From Paenibacillus sp. FSL K6-1096 (GTDB lineage: Bacteria; Bacillota; Bacilli; Paenibacillales; Paenibacillaceae): a stretch of DNA of 64,000 nucleotides. The notes under the pieces are model-generated. The model saw only the letters and a list, made by a program, of their open reading frames with translations. It did no database searches and was not told where the DNA came from. The stretch is from assembly GCF_037977055.1 (NCBI RefSeq), contig NZ_CP150274.1, positions 558,001 to 622,000 on the forward strand, given 5' to 3'. The position numbers were made by a program, and so were the translations under genes. Below, one piece after another: positions 7,285 to 15,502 of the stretch (positions within the stretch are counted from its first letter, which is position 1; each line of letters opens with the position of its first letter).

Positions 7285-8514
7285 TCAATAGGTCCACCAG
7301 TTACCTGACATCACAATCAGCGAGAACAGCTTGAGGCTGTCTTCATAGTAATCCTCTGCTGCGCTGCCTGCCGTATGGCTCCAGAGGGAGTTCAGCCAGC
7401 TCTGATTGGCGGATGAGATCATGGCGCTTACGCCGAAGGGGGCATAGAACGCGCCGCTGTTATAGCTGCCGAAGGTGGTTCCGTTCAGCTTGTAGCCATC
7501 TTTGATGTTCCCCGGTGTACTGCTTACTTTGGTCTTGATCCAGCTGTTCAGCTGATTCAGCTGGGCTAAGGCCCGGTTATCGCCTGTCAGCAGATAATCG
7601 GTGGCGATCCGCCACGGTGTACGGCATGAATTATAATTATAGTTGCCGTCGTTGGCATCCTCCAGGAAATTCGCGGCGGCTGGCTTATAGGTATTGCTGG
7701 AGTAGACTACGAAATCCGGCAGCAGGCCGGTGGTTGAGCTATAGCCGGTATAGAGACTATTGATAATCGTATAGGTCTTGTTCGTTACATTCTGCCAGCG
7801 GGCATCCCCGGTTGCGGTCTGAAAAGCCTTCAAGTGATTCAGCATGAAGTCTGAAGGCCGGGTAGCCGTATTGTATGAACCGCTATTCGCCCAGTCTCCG
7901 AGACGGATCGTCCACTGAGTCTGATTAATTTCCTTATCCATGATGGCGTTAATCATATTTGTCGCTGCCTGCAAATAGTTGACGGTTCCGCTGCTTCCCC
8001 ATTGCTTGTGGGCCAGCAGCAGCGAGAAGGCAATATCCATATCGCCGTCGGTTGCGGAGTCTTGTCCTTCTATATTCTGAAAGCTGCTGTTCTGTTTCCA
8101 TGACATCAGATAGGGACTGATGGCGCTTGGATGTGCTGTGTAATAATTATAGAGTCCGTTGTAATACGTCTGCGCATTGGAGTCATAGCCGGCCATCAGC
8201 ACGGTGAACAACATGCCATAGCCATGCGCTTCAGAGACTGTCTCCCCCGCCGAATTATATTTGACATAATACTTACCGGTACCAGCTGGCTTGAGATAAG
8301 CGCCCTTCCAGGCATCCCATTTGCTCTTCACCACATTATCCATGGCGGTTTGGGTGACGTTATTCGGCTTGATCGTTCCGCTGGTATAGGTGGTATGCTG
8401 CGGAAAAGGCTTGTTCACGGCAGCAAAGGCAGATCCGGCAGGCACGATAAAAATAGCCAGACAGAGAAGCATCAGACTGGTCCATTGCAGCTTGCGTGCG
8501 GCTTGCTTATTCAT
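7285..8514 (-). CDS. Secreted glycoside hydrolase family 8 enzyme (chitosanase or endoglucanase)
   Basis: A 409-residue protein starting MNKQAARK, chosen because GAGGAG lies ten bases upstream; a GTG six codons earlier is less likely. Residues 1-31 form a signal peptide ending in SAFA. The GH8 signature ATDGDMDIAFSLLLAHKQW lies near residue 156, and the likely proton donor Glu is in SEAHGYGM near 95. GH8 enzymes are inverting endo-hydrolases of beta-1,4 glucans, xylan or chitosan. The size and lack of a binding module fit Bacillus GH8 chitosanases and endoglucanases, but substrate cannot be decided by eye. A cre-like palindrome overlaps its candidate promoter. Confidence 0.9.
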   Translation of the reverse strand: MNKQAARKLQWTSLMLLCLAIFIVPAGSAFAAVNKPFPQHTTYTSGTIKPNNVTQTAMDNVVKSKWDAWKGAYLKPAGTGKYYVKYNSAGETVSEAHGYGMLFTVLMAGYDSNAQTYYNGLYNYYTAHPSAISPYLMSWKQNSSFQNIEGQDSATDGDMDIAFSLLLAHKQWGSSGTVNYLQAATNMINAIMDKEINQTQWTIRLGDWANSGSYNTATRPSDFMLNHLKAFQTATGDARWQNVTNKTYTIINSLYTGYSSTTGLLPDFVVYSSNTYKPAAANFLEDANDGNYNYNSCRTPWRIATDYLLTGDNRALAQLNQLNSWIKTKVSSTPGNIKDGYKLNGTTFGSYNSGAFYAPFGVSAMISSANQSWLNSLWSHTAGSAAEDYYEDSLKLFSLIVMSGNWWTY

Positions 8515-8656
8515 AACATTCTCACTCCTCACAGGTTAGTGGGTATGGCTTGGCATTGCCTGTATTTACTAACGGAGAACTGTAAGCAAAGTCACCTCCT
8601 TGTTCGAGAGTGGCGGCTACAGTACAAAGCGTAGCGGTTATCATGAGCTCGGACCA

Positions 8657-8685
8657 AAATTAAAGCGCTTAAACTTTCATTGCAA
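8657..8685 (-). promoter_or_regulatory. Candidate promoter with cre-like palindrome for the GH8 gene
   Basis: On the minus strand TTGCAA (8685-8680) and TAATTT (8662-8657) are 17 bases apart. Inside the spacer lies ATTAAAGCGCTTAAAC (8659-8674 on the plus strand), with the AAAGCGCTT core typical of LacI/CcpA-type operators. Catabolite repression of a secreted glucanase would be expected. The site deviates from the cre consensus at the outer TG and CA positions. Confidence 0.5.
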
Positions 8686-8845
8686 AATAAATCTCTTTCT
8701 TCCAATTTTGTCAATTGGAATATTTTTAATATATGATTTCTGGGACTTGCTGTCAATGAGCAGATGGTCCTGCCGCTGGAAAAAGAAGCTGGTACAGGAC
8801 CACTCGCTCAACAGCAAAGGCATGAAACCCAACTATACGCAAATA

Positions 8846-8884
8846 GCCCTCTCACACCGCAGAATTCCTGCGGCCTGAGAGGGC
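8846..8884 (-). terminator. Terminator of the NAD salvage operon
   Basis: Outer stem GCCCTCTCA / TGAGAGGGC encloses a second stem CCGCAG / CTGCGG with loop AATTC. It follows the stop of the nicotinate phosphoribosyltransferase gene on the minus strand. The T-tract is short. Confidence 0.7.
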
Positions 8885-8906
8885 TTATATATGCTTACCG
8901 CCCGAA

Positions 8907-10382
8907 CTACTCTATATCCGTAATCATATGCTCGGCGATCAGCTGCTGCTTGCGGTTCCATAGCTGCTCGCTGAGATTCACGCGGAAGACCTCCGGGTTC
9001 AGCTTACGCAGGTACTCCGGCCAGAACAAATCCAGCTGCTCCTGATGATAACGGCGGATCTCATCCAGATCCGGCAGGGTGTAGACCTGGAAGCCGTTCA
9101 CCACAATCGGCTCCAGCATCCGCAGCGCTTCGTAGCGCTCTACATGCTTGCGCAAATAGGGATGCAGCGGGTTGAACAGCTTCAGCCGGACTCCGCTGCG
9201 GGGAGCTGGCTCATCCGCGAAGCTGATATAGTCGGCCAACGCCTTGCCGTTCTGCCCGATGATGCGGTAGACCTCTTTTTTGCCGGGAGTGGAGACCTTC
9301 TCAGGATTGGAGGAGATCTTGATGGTAGGAATCATCTCCCCGTTCGGCGCCTCAATCTCTACCAGCTTGTAGACCCCGCCCAGTGAAGGCTGATCCGCCG
9401 CGGTGATTAACTGGGTTCCGACTCCCCAGGTATCGATGGCGGCCCCCTGCGACTTCAAGTTCATGATCGTGTTCTCGTCCAGGTCATTGGAGGCGACAAT
9501 CTTCACATAGTCCAGCCCGGCTTCGTCCAGCATCTCGCGGGCCTTGCGCGACAGGTACGCCAAGTCGCCGCTGTCCAGCCGGATGGCGTTCATCCGCTTG
9601 CCCTGCGCCTCCAGCATCTTCGCCGTCTGGATCGCATGGGGCACCCCGCTGCGCAGCGTATCGAAAGTATCGACCAGCAGCGTAACGTTATCCGGCATCA
9701 CTCTGGCATAAGCATCGAAGGCTTCCTGCTCGCTGGGGAAGCTCTGCACCCAGGAGTGGGCGTGGGTGCCCTTCGTAGGAATGCCGAACCTCTTGCCGGC
9801 CAGCATATTGGAGGTCGCATGGAACCCGCCGACATAGGCCGCACGCGCGCCCCATACAGCAGCATCCGCTTCCTGCGCCCGCCGCGTGCCGAATTCAAGC
9901 AGCGTGTCCTCCGGGGCCACCTGCTTGATCCGCGAGGCCTTGGTGGCAATCAGCGTCTGGTAGTTCATGAAGTTCAGGATGGCCGTCTCCACGAGCTGGG
10001 CCTCCATAATTGTGCCCTCGACCCGGATCAGCGGCTCATCCGGGAAGACCAGCGCCCCTTCCTTCATGGAATGAAGGCTGCCCTGGAAATGGAACTGCAG
10101 CAGCTCCTCCAGGAAGGCTGGATCATAATTCTCCTCCTGCTCCGACAGATAGCGGATATCCTCTTCCGTGAACCGCAGGTCCGCAATGTACTGGGTGATC
10201 CGCTCCAGCCCGGCGAACACGGCGAACCCGTTGCCGAACGGCAGCTTGCGGAAGTAGGCTTCGAATACCGCCCGGCGCTTGTGTGTGCCGTTCACCCAAT
10301 GGGCATACATCATATTGATCTGATATTTGTCTGTATGTAGAGCAAGTTCTCTCCTCAAGTCCTCATCTCCTAATCGCTGCAT
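8907..10382 (-). CDS. pncB: Nicotinate phosphoribosyltransferase
   Basis: This 491-residue enzyme makes nicotinate mononucleotide from nicotinate and phosphoribosyl pyrophosphate, the committed step of NAD salvage. Visible hallmarks are LHTDKYQINMMYAHW near the N-terminus, FGTRRAQEADAA, the catalytic His region KGTHAHSWVQSF near residue 209, and RLDSGDLAYLSRKAREML. The ATG has no good ribosome site. A TTG at 10358 is preceded by AGGAG at ideal distance and may be the true start, shortening the protein by eight residues. It is last in an operon behind pncA (67-base gap) and the NrtR-like gene. Confidence 0.95.
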   Translation of the reverse strand: MQRLGDEDLRRELALHTDKYQINMMYAHWVNGTHKRRAVFEAYFRKLPFGNGFAVFAGLERITQYIADLRFTEEDIRYLSEQEENYDPAFLEELLQFHFQGSLHSMKEGALVFPDEPLIRVEGTIMEAQLVETAILNFMNYQTLIATKASRIKQVAPEDTLLEFGTRRAQEADAAVWGARAAYVGGFHATSNMLAGKRFGIPTKGTHAHSWVQSFPSEQEAFDAYARVMPDNVTLLVDTFDTLRSGVPHAIQTAKMLEAQGKRMNAIRLDSGDLAYLSRKAREMLDEAGLDYVKIVASNDLDENTIMNLKSQGAAIDTWGVGTQLITAADQPSLGGVYKLVEIEAPNGEMIPTIKISSNPEKVSTPGKKEVYRIIGQNGKALADYISFADEPAPRSGVRLKLFNPLHPYLRKHVERYEALRMLEPIVVNGFQVYTLPDLDEIRRYHQEQLDLFWPEYLRKLNPEVFRVNLSEQLWNRKQQLIAEHMITDIE

Positions 10383-10449
10383 GGCTGTATCTGACTCTGT
10401 AGTTGCTGCTGTATAGAATATTCAATCGAACGGACTAGACCCTAACCCC

Positions 10450-10995
10450 CTACTTGGAGGCAGTGACGACGTTAGCACCCAGGCTGCCGCGGAAATGTCC
10501 CAGCGCCCACACATGACCGTCGGGATTGAAGCTGGCCACGGCGTCCTCATGGACGGTTATGCTGAATCCGAGGTTGTACGCATCCACTGCGGTATGCAGC
10601 ACACAGATGTCTGTACATACCCCGATCAGATGCAGGTCGGTAATGCCGCGTTCGCGCAGCTTCAGGGCCAGATCTGTGCCGCAGAAGGCGCTGTAGCGCG
10701 TTTTGTCCATCCAATAGATGGCCTCACGGTTCTGTTCGTAGACGTCCTTCAGGCTGCCGTACAGCTCACGCCCCTGGCTTCCCCGCAGATTATGCGGCGG
10801 AAACAGCCGGGTCTCCGGGTGATACGCATCGTCTGCCTCATGCAGATCTACAGCCATCACAACATAATCGCCGCTCTGCACGAACTCCTCCGTAAGCGCG
10901 CTTACTCTCGGGGCAATGTCAATGCCGGGCTGGCCCACAGGCAGATTGCCGTCCACAAAGTCATTGGTGAAGTCAATAACGATCAATGCTCTCAT
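10450..10995 (-). CDS. pncA: Nicotinamidase-type cysteine hydrolase
   Basis: A 181-residue isochorismatase-fold hydrolase with the full catalytic triad: Asp in VIDFTNDFVDG near residue 8, Lys in DKTRYSAF, and Cys in GVCTDICVLHTA. The pattern fits nicotinamidases, which hydrolyse nicotinamide to nicotinate and ammonia. Its position between an NrtR-like regulator and pncB supports this, as the product is the substrate of PncB. ATG at 10995 is preferred over the GTG one codon earlier because AGGAGG lies eight bases upstream. Metal-binding residues can be read only loosely (DLHEADDAYHPET), so a related amidase activity is not fully excluded. Confidence 0.88.
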   Translation of the reverse strand: MRALIVIDFTNDFVDGNLPVGQPGIDIAPRVSALTEEFVQSGDYVVMAVDLHEADDAYHPETRLFPPHNLRGSQGRELYGSLKDVYEQNREAIYWMDKTRYSAFCGTDLALKLRERGITDLHLIGVCTDICVLHTAVDAYNLGFSITVHEDAVASFNPDGHVWALGHFRGSLGANVVTASK

Positions 10996-11039
10996 CACAG
11001 TAGCCTCCTATTAAAGAAATGGCCAAGCCCCCCGGCAGC

Positions 11040-11810
11040 CTAAGTATAGATCGACAGCAGCGGCTCATGGTCCGTGAACATATAGAGCTGCGCCGGGCGC
11101 TGGGAGTACTGGTTCGAGCTGAGCGGGTTGCCCGCTTCATCGCTCACTTCTTTTAATATACCCTGTCTGCTGCGGGTTGACGTAATTTTGCGGATAAAAT
11201 TCGGTTCCTTGAATTCCGGCACCACCGTCTGAATCACCTGGTACAGCTCGCTCAGCGTGAAGTGGGGCGGCAGGAACTGCCGGGCAATCGTAGTCTGCAG
11301 CATCTGCTGCTGAATCCGCAGGTAGGCATCGGTAATAATGTCATGATGGTCAAAAGCCAGCTCCAGTTCCTCCAGCGCCTCCTGCAGCGTGAACAGGCCG
11401 ACCTCGCCGGCATCGTCCGACGCCTGACGCTCCTCCAGCATCCACTCCTCCACCAACGCAAAAAAAGCATGGCTGATAATCCAGCCGCGCGGGTCACGGC
11501 CCGGCTGGCTGTAGACGCCGAGGTACTCCAGATGTCCGCCGTCCACGCCGGTCTCTTCCTTCAGCTCGCGTGTGGCCGCATCATAGATCGACTCGTCCTC
11601 CTGGCAGAAGCCGCCCGGCAGGGCCCACATGCCGGCACACGGCCACTTTTTGCGGCGGACCAGCATGACCTTCAGCTCCCGCAGGGGCAGGGTCTTCGTC
11701 ACTGTCTTGCGCTCGCGCTTGGTCAGCGTGAACATGACAATGTCGGCCGGAACGCCATCCGGCGTACGGTATTTCTTGGCGTTATAGGTTTGTTCCGCGT
11801 TATCACTCAC
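11040..11810 (-). CDS. Nudix domain regulator of NAD metabolism (NrtR-like)
   Basis: The 256-residue product has an N-terminal Nudix domain (about 20-165) and a C-terminal region (about 175-250) that fits the winged helix of NrtR-type regulators. Such regulators repress NAD salvage genes and respond to ADP-ribose. The Nudix box is complete: GFCQEDE followed by seven residues and RELKEETGV, so hydrolase activity may remain. The start is GTG behind AAAGGATG. It leads the operon with pncA (44-base gap) and pncB, the usual NrtR context. If the winged helix assignment fails, it would be a plain ADP-ribose or NADH pyrophosphatase. Confidence 0.82.
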   Translation of the reverse strand: MSDNAEQTYNAKKYRTPDGVPADIVMFTLTKRERKTVTKTLPLRELKVMLVRRKKWPCAGMWALPGGFCQEDESIYDAATRELKEETGVDGGHLEYLGVYSQPGRDPRGWIISHAFFALVEEWMLEERQASDDAGEVGLFTLQEALEELELAFDHHDIITDAYLRIQQQMLQTTIARQFLPPHFTLSELYQVIQTVVPEFKEPNFIRKITSTRSRQGILKEVSDEAGNPLSSNQYSQRPAQLYMFTDHEPLLSIYT

Positions 11811-11853
11811 TATAGATCATCCTTTGCCGCAACTATTGTTGGTTGTTCATAAA

Positions 11854-11875
11854 GGGACGGATGGACATCCGCCCC
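11854..11875 (-). terminator. Terminator after ricA
   Basis: A hairpin of about eight pairs (GGGACGGAT / ATCCGCCCC with loop GGAC) lies 14 bases past the ricA stop. CCCTTTATG follows on the minus strand. Confidence 0.6.
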
Positions 11876-11888
11876 CCGGGTCCGTCAC

Positions 11889-12341
11889 TTAATCGCCGCA
11901 AGTGGACGGAGGCGCTTCTGTGCCTGCTTCCACATTGATTTTGTCCGAGACGGTGTCCCGAATCACAGAAATGACCAGCTGCAGCAGATAATTAATATCG
12001 CTCTGGCTCTGCTGGAACTCGTTCACCAGCGGGATGCTGTCGATTTCATCCTGAAGGGCGGCAATCTCTCCCTCAATCTTCGCAACCATCGCCTGGTTCT
12101 TGAAGCTCTCGAAGGCGACAATCTCCTTCTGCTTCTTCTTAATGGCAGCGATCAGCCCCTGCACACGCTCATGCTGCTGAATCTTCTGCTCAGCCTGCTG
12201 GAACTGGCGGACCTCCTCGCTGGTGGAGATGAGCGCAGCCAATTCCTTGGCCTTGCCCATAATATCTTCACGTACAATTAAATCACGGGTGTTGTGGGTC
12301 ACCATCCCATATGCATTCAATCGCGCCTCTTCCTGGCTCAA
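11889..12341 (-). CDS. ricA: RicA (YmcA/YlbF family) regulatory protein
   Basis: A small helical protein of the YlbF/YmcA family, up to 150 residues. KAKELAALISTSEEVRQF and the acidic coiled helices that follow match the family, and a Cys sits near the C-terminus (STCGD). In Bacillus subtilis RicA joins RicF and RicT in an iron-sulfur complex that partners RNase Y in mRNA processing and promotes competence, sporulation and biofilm formation. The gene lies 24 bases behind miaB, the same order as in Bacillus, which identifies it as RicA rather than RicF. The start is uncertain: TTG at 12341 has GGGGCGAG upstream, and ATG at 12305 would align better with the Bacillus protein length. Confidence 0.85.
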   Translation of the reverse strand: MSQEEARLNAYGMVTHNTRDLIVREDIMGKAKELAALISTSEEVRQFQQAEQKIQQHERVQGLIAAIKKKQKEIVAFESFKNQAMVAKIEGEIAALQDEIDSIPLVNEFQQSQSDINYLLQLVISVIRDTVSDKINVEAGTEAPPSTCGD

Positions 12342-12365
12342 GCTTCTCGCCCCATTTCTATAAGT

Positions 12366-13916
12366 TTAACGGACTGCAGCGGCTTCCGCCTGATAGTCCC
12401 CCTGGATGTACCAAGTCTTCGCTCCGGTAATTCTAACCTGCACCATCGTGCCGACCAGTGAAGCCGGGCCTGCAAAATGCACCAGCTTCCCGTCACGCGT
12501 CCGTCCGGCGAGAATCTGCTGGTTGTTCTTGCTCTCGCCTTCCACCAGCACCTCAGCCAGCTTGCCCAGCATCCGCTCGTTGCCCTGCCGGCTCTGCTCT
12601 TTGATCAGATCGTTAAGGCGCTGGAGACGTCCGCTCTTGACCTCAGCCGGAACATTATCCTCCATCCCGGCGGCCGGTGTCCCTTCACGCGGAGAATAAA
12701 TGAAGGTATACGCCATATCATACCCTACTTCGCGCACCAGCGACAATGTCTCCTCGAACTGTTCTTCCGTTTCACCGGGGAAACCGACAATAATATCGGT
12801 CGTCAGCACCGCATCCGGCACACCTGCCCTGATCTTGTGCACCAGCTCCAGATACGCTTCCCGCGTATATTTGCGGCTCATCCGCTTCAGCACCGCCGTG
12901 CTTCCCGACTGCACCGGCAGATGGATATGCTCGACCAGATTGCCGCCTTTGCCCAGCACATGAATCAGTTTATCGTCAAAATCGCGCGGATGCGAGGTCA
13001 TGAAGCGCACTCGCGGAATATCGATCTTCCGCATATCGTCCATCAGGTCGCCGAAGGTATAATCGATGTCCGTGAAGTCCTTGCCGTAGGCGTTGACATT
13101 CTGCCCCAGCAGCGTCACCTCCTTGAACCCCTGGCGGGCCAGCTCCCGCACCTCAGCCAGCACATCCTCGGGCCGTCTGCTCCGCTCCTTGCCCCGTGTG
13201 AACGGCACAATGCAGTACGTGCAGAACTTGTCGCAGCCGTACATGATATTCACCCAGGCACGCAGCCCCTCCCGCTTCTTCGGCAGGTTCTCGATGATGT
13301 CGCCTTCCTTGGACCACACCTCGATGACCATCTCCCGGCTGAATACCGCTTCCTTGATCAGCTCCGGCAGACGGTGAATATTATGGGTGCCAAAAATCAT
13401 ATCGACGAAGCTGTGCCGCGCCATGATCCGGTTGACCACGCCTTCCTCCTGGGACATGCAGCCGCAGACCCCGAGCAGCAGGCCCGGCTTCTCCAGCTTC
13501 AGGGTCTTGAGATGACCCAGCTCGCCGAACACCTTATCCTCCGCATTCTCGCGGATCGCACAGGTATTCAGCAGGATGATATCCGCCTCGCTGCGGTCAG
13601 CCGCCGCCCGGTAGCCGAGCTGCTCCAGCATCCCTTTTATCGTCTCTGTATCATGTTCATTCATCTGGCAGCCGTAGGTGGTAATATGATAGCTTTTGCC
13701 GCGCCCGAAATCCTCCATCTCCGGCGGAATCTCGAAATGATAGTGGACCTCGATCTCTTCCTTGCCCCGGCGCTTGCCTTCTCTATAATCGGGCTGGCTG
13801 TTGATCTGCACGTTTCTGCCTTTGATCCGGTAGGTGGTTTTCCCGTCGGATTCGCTGATGATTCTGGCATCTGAGAAATCAAAATATTGCCCGTAATCCT
13901 TGCTCCCCTTCGCCAC
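12366..13916 (-). CDS. miaB: tRNA-2-methylthio-N6-dimethylallyladenosine synthase
   Basis: A 516-residue methylthiotransferase that adds a methylthio group to i6A37 of tRNAs reading UNN codons. The N-terminal domain has three cluster cysteines (TYGCQMNE near 82, [12 protein letters not shown] near 118, [10 protein letters not shown] near 153). The radical SAM cluster is CDKFCTYC near 228, and a TRAM domain closes the protein (about 445-510). A 60-residue N-terminal extension before the first domain is usual in Bacillales MiaB. The start is GTG. It forms an operon with ricA. Confidence 0.97.
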   Translation of the reverse strand: MAKGSKDYGQYFDFSDARIISESDGKTTYRIKGRNVQINSQPDYREGKRRGKEEIEVHYHFEIPPEMEDFGRGKSYHITTYGCQMNEHDTETIKGMLEQLGYRAAADRSEADIILLNTCAIRENAEDKVFGELGHLKTLKLEKPGLLLGVCGCMSQEEGVVNRIMARHSFVDMIFGTHNIHRLPELIKEAVFSREMVIEVWSKEGDIIENLPKKREGLRAWVNIMYGCDKFCTYCIVPFTRGKERSRRPEDVLAEVRELARQGFKEVTLLGQNVNAYGKDFTDIDYTFGDLMDDMRKIDIPRVRFMTSHPRDFDDKLIHVLGKGGNLVEHIHLPVQSGSTAVLKRMSRKYTREAYLELVHKIRAGVPDAVLTTDIIVGFPGETEEQFEETLSLVREVGYDMAYTFIYSPREGTPAAGMEDNVPAEVKSGRLQRLNDLIKEQSRQGNERMLGKLAEVLVEGESKNNQQILAGRTRDGKLVHFAGPASLVGTMVQVRITGAKTWYIQGDYQAEAAAVR

Positions 13917-14037
13917 GCTTAAGTCACATCCTCTGCTGATGTCCCCGTATTTTCAGAGCTTTTCTAAGGTAAAATTATATCATAAGACTCCCAATAGATA
14001 CCATTCTATGTCTGAGGCTAAATTGAATTTAAAAGCT

Positions 14038-14068
14038 TTACTGTAACGTATACGTTATCGTTTATAGT
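14038..14068 (+). promoter_or_regulatory. MerR-type promoter with operator in a 19-bp spacer
   Basis: TTACTG (14038-14043) and TATAGT (14063-14068) are separated by 19 bases. The spacer starts with the perfect 14-bp palindrome TAACGTATACGTTA (14044-14057). An overlong spacer with a centred dyad is the mark of MerR-controlled promoters, which the regulator untwists on activation. The promoter lies directly ahead of the merR gene. Confidence 0.85.
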
Positions 14069-14092
14069 GTTGTTGAGGAGGGAAGCGTAACG

Positions 14093-14875
14093 ATGATCCG
14101 CATCGGAGAGTTAGCGAAGACAGCAAATATCAGCAAAAGAACCCTGTATCACTATGAGCAAATTGCGCTGTTACAGCCCACACTTATTACAGAGAACGGG
14201 TATCGCTATTATGATGCCCAGGCCATCCTCCGGCTGCAGCAAATTCTTTTATTGAAATCGATTGGCTATACCTTAGAGCAGATTAAAGAGCTGTTAGCGA
14301 ATAAGCATGCTGCCCAAGAAAATGATCACTGGATCGCTTCATTAAACGAACAGATCGAGCTGATTGAACAGAAAAAGGAAGAGCTGAGCCGTAAGCAATA
14401 TTATCTCCGATCAACCATTCATGCCATCCGGCTCAAGGGAACGGAGCAATTGCAGGATCTGACACGCATCATTCATGCCATGAATGACCGCCCTTTGACT
14501 GAAGGAATCATACCGGCCGAATTCACGGAGGATTCCCCTTTTACCCATAAGGAAACCGCGGTTCTTCAGCATCTCCCTGTGCTTGGCAGCGGCAGCCGGC
14601 GGATGGAGGAGCTTGTAGACATTCTGGAGCAGGCAGTACGGTTGAAGTCCTCCTCTCCCTATTCTCCAGAAGCACAGACGCTGGCAGGCAGGTTGTACGG
14701 CAAGGCCTTGGAGCTATTCGATGGGGATGCCGGGCTGCTGGATAAGTATTGGGAGCAGATCAGACCCGCTGACGGGGCAGAGCCTGTCGTGATGGGCATG
14801 GACCAGGCCTTCATGGCCTTCGTAGATGAGATGATCCGCTATTATCTGCAAACGAAGAAAGGAGAGCAGACATGA
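14093..14875 (+). CDS. MerR family transcriptional regulator
   Basis: A 260-residue regulator. Residues 1-70 form the MerR winged helix (IRIGELAKTANISKRTLYHY, then ITENGYRYYD). The segment of about 75-125 (SLNEQIELIEQKKEELSRK) is the dimerising coiled coil. The longer C-terminal region contains no recognised metal-cysteine motif and looks like a TipA-like or other ligand-binding helical domain. The gene shares ATGA with the downstream lipoprotein gene, so both are coupled and both fall under the 19-bp-spacer promoter. GAGGAGGGAAGCG gives a strong ribosome site. The inducer is unknown. Confidence 0.93.
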   Translation: MIRIGELAKTANISKRTLYHYEQIALLQPTLITENGYRYYDAQAILRLQQILLLKSIGYTLEQIKELLANKHAAQENDHWIASLNEQIELIEQKKEELSRKQYYLRSTIHAIRLKGTEQLQDLTRIIHAMNDRPLTEGIIPAEFTEDSPFTHKETAVLQHLPVLGSGSRRMEELVDILEQAVRLKSSSPYSPEAQTLAGRLYGKALELFDGDAGLLDKYWEQIRPADGAEPVVMGMDQAFMAFVDEMIRYYLQTKKGEQT

Positions 14876-15348
14876 GCAAGGCACGACAAACAGGAATTAG
14901 AATTAGGAAAAAAGGAATGACAGCGCTGCTGGCCGGTGTATTGCTTCTAGTAACGGCTTGCGGAATAACACCAGAATCCAAGGAAGGAATGAACGCTGAG
15001 CCCTCCCCTATACAGGCTGAACCGGAGGCTGAGGCCATACGGGTCGAGGTGCTAATTGAAAGCGACAGCGATTCGGCCGTAAATTATGAGGTGGACATCG
15101 ATGCCCGGAAGCACCCGCAAAGTGTGTATCTGGATACGATTGAACTTCCGTATCGAGAGGAATTTACTGTCCCCAAGGACACCTTCATTCCGCTGAATTC
15201 CACCAAGGTGCAGGCAGAAAAAGATGAAGCGGCCACTTGGATAAGCTGCACCATTCTGTATGACGGAGAGGTGGTCGCCACTCACAAATCCAGAGGGGAT
15301 ACGGCGAAGGCCGTATGCGAGAAGACCTTCCAATTGGGGCCGGGATAA
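14872..15348 (+). CDS. MmpS-like lipoprotein
   Basis: A 158-residue lipoprotein: a basic N-terminus, a hydrophobic stretch, and the lipobox VTAC with Cys near residue 30, then an acidic linker. The domain from about 60 onwards follows the MmpS pattern known from actinobacterial transport accessory proteins: VNYEVDIDARKH, VYLDTIELPYREEF, a Cys in WISCTILYDGEVVATHKS and a closing Cys in AKAVCEKTF. The two cysteines could form a disulfide. It overlaps the merR gene by four bases (ATGA). No MmpL-type exporter is adjacent. The MmpS relation is my reading of pattern and should be treated as moderate. Confidence 0.7.
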   Translation: MSKARQTGIRIRKKGMTALLAGVLLLVTACGITPESKEGMNAEPSPIQAEPEAEAIRVEVLIESDSDSAVNYEVDIDARKHPQSVYLDTIELPYREEFTVPKDTFIPLNSTKVQAEKDEAATWISCTILYDGEVVATHKSRGDTAKAVCEKTFQLGPG

Positions 15349-15384
15349 GGGACAAGGCCTCAGTCATCGGATCTCCAGCTTCAC

Positions 15385-15482
15385 GGACAAAAGAAAACAC
15401 CCCATGCCCACGGTCATCAGCGGATAAACACAAGTTTATGTTTAGGCTGATGCTGTTGAGCACAGGGTGATTTTCTTTGACC
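15385..15482. terminator. Long multi-stem hairpin, probable bidirectional terminator
   Basis: Three nested inverted repeats span 98 bases: GACAAAAGAAAACACCC / GGGTGATTTTCTTTGACC with small bulges, CATCAGC / GCTGATG, and TAAACA / TGTTTA. The outer arms supply T-rich tails in both directions. It lies between the convergent lipoprotein gene and the old yellow enzyme gene. It is larger than a usual terminator. Confidence 0.55.
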
Positions 15483-15502
15483 ACTATCTAGTTTAGTACA
15501 AA

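Noticed and set aside
12477..13874. 465-codon open frame antisense to miaB
   Set aside because: Shadow frame; MiaB with all its cysteine motifs is on the other strand.
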